A stretch of DNA of 7,155 nt from Planctomycetota bacterium (GTDB lineage Bacteria; Planctomycetota; Phycisphaerae; WQYP01): assembly GCA_021798635.1 (NCBI GenBank), contig JAJZGH010000240.1, positions 1-7,155 of the forward strand. Direction: 5' to 3'. The position numbers and the translations under genes are program-made. Shown here piece by piece: positions 6,641 to 7,155 of this stretch. A model generated the notes under the pieces. It saw nothing but the letters and a program-made list of their open reading frames with translations. It ran no database searches and was not told the DNA's origin. The number at the start of each line of letters is the position of its first letter. Position 1 is the stretch's first letter.

Positions 6641-7155
6641 ACATCCCAGTAGCTCAAAGGCCCGCCGCTGCAGGGCGGTGGGCATCGCCAACATCGTGGC
6701 CGTGGGGCCTTGCTTTTGGTCGCCGGCCATGCAGCATACGTTCTGGCTCTGCGTGGCCAGTTCTGCCAGCAAGGACCGGAAGCTCTGCACCGGCAGCCCC
6801 TGCGCGTTCTGGTGCGTTTGCTTCTTGGCTTTGGCCTCGGCCGAGGGTTGCGCCGGCAGCACCGGATCACGGGTACTGCGCGTGGCCGGAATTTCCTCAT
6901 CGACATAGAGCAATTCCGCCAGCCTTTGCCGCATGTGCCATTCCACGTGATACGCCAGTACGCATAGAAAAATGTGCGCCTTGACGTGATCGGTGGTACG
7001 CAGATAAATCGGCCTGACTTTCAAATCCACCTGCTTGAGACAGCGGAATGCTTTTTCCACATTCCCAAGGTCTTTGTAACCCCGCACCACCTCCGCCGCC
7101 GGCCAGGACTCGGGTGACTCACTGGTGCGTATGCAGTACAGCCCGTCGAGTTTCG
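6632..7155 (-). CDS. IS1634-family DDE transposase, C-terminal part (5' partial)
   Basis: The minus-strand frame is open from the window edge (first complete codon 7153-7151) to TAA at 6634-6632, giving 173 C-terminal residues. GTG codons at 7090 and 7087 are internal, because coding similarity continues upstream with KLDGLYCIRTSESP. The segment GYKDLGNVEKAFRCLK fits the Y-(2)-x-(3)-E-(6)-K signature around the third catalytic acid of IS4-superfamily transposases, with Leu in the usual Arg position, as I recall for IS1634-type enzymes. It is followed by DLKVRPIYLRTTDHVKAHIFLCVLAYHVEWHMRQ, a typical IS1634-family block given here by its residues around positions 6975-7040. A variable Ala/Lys/Gln-rich linker and the family's closing LL-x-x-LA ... 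LQRRAFELLG stretch complete the C-terminus. The visible part has no frameshift or early stop, so the enzyme may be functional if the remainder is intact. Confidence 0.88.
   Translation of the reverse strand, partial: KLDGLYCIRTSESPESWPAAEVVRGYKDLGNVEKAFRCLKQVDLKVRPIYLRTTDHVKAHIFLCVLAYHVEWHMRQRLAELLYVDEEIPATRSTRDPVLPAQPSAEAKAKKQTHQNAQGLPVQSFRSLLAELATQSQNVCCMAGDQKQGPTATMLAMPTALQRRAFELLGCSQ

Larger units (their letters stand above)
6550..7155 (-). mobile_element. IS1634-family insertion sequence, 3' end (partial)
   Basis: A transposase gene enters from the right edge on the minus strand and ends at 6632. The non-coding 80-odd bases beyond it, with a strong hairpin, look like an IS end. The outer boundary is estimated at about 6545-6555, where an apparent gene start is lost. 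I cannot define the terminal inverted repeat or target duplication because the other end lies outside the window. An 8-base direct repeat (GTTTATCC at 6545-6552 and 6567-6574) lies close to the presumed boundary; its meaning is unclear. Confidence 0.6.

Noticed and set aside
6547..6984. Other frames over the transposase on both strands (for example 6594-6908 + and 6547-6906 -)
   Set aside because: The frame ending at 6632 on the minus strand carries the IS1634-type motifs; the others are Arg/Pro/Cys-rich shadows.

Overview
The window looks like an accessory stretch of a Gram-negative-type (diderm) bacterial chromosome with moderately high GC. It holds one giant repetitive surface/secreted protein gene, one small membrane-protein gene and the end of an insertion sequence. 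No taxonomic marker is present. The combination of a giant filamentous-haemagglutinin-like repeat protein with a glycine-rich leader, a DoxX-like protein and an IS1634-type transposase makes me lean weakly towards Planctomycetota or a relative; this is impression, not proof.

Layout: (1) Positions 1-5957, + strand: an open frame that runs in from the left edge and encodes at least 1,984 residues. It starts in a Gly-rich low-complexity stretch, continues through about 14 degenerate beta-solenoid-like modules (recurring G-Q-x-Y and 'E-[ST]-G-S-G' signatures), and ends in a compositionally different, strongly basic, probably helical tail. The true start lies outside the window. (2) Positions 6079-6510, + strand: a four-helix DoxX-like membrane protein with a textbook ribosome-binding site. 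(3) Positions 6526-6550: a good Shine-Dalgarno and ATG that open onto only 33 codons, probably the head of a gene cut off by an insertion. (4) About 6550 to the right edge, minus strand: the 3' part of an IS1634-family (IS4-superfamily DDE) transposase, with a perfect 10-bp hairpin just past its stop codon.

The giant protein and the DoxX-like gene share a strand but are 121 bases apart with no clear terminator between them, so co-transcription is possible but not shown. The convergent IS probably ended any further extension of that gene series. Nothing here is a CRISPR array, tRNA, rRNA or riboswitch. The most unusual material is the internal architecture of the giant protein: two module types and an unrecognised C-terminal domain in place of an autotransporter barrel.
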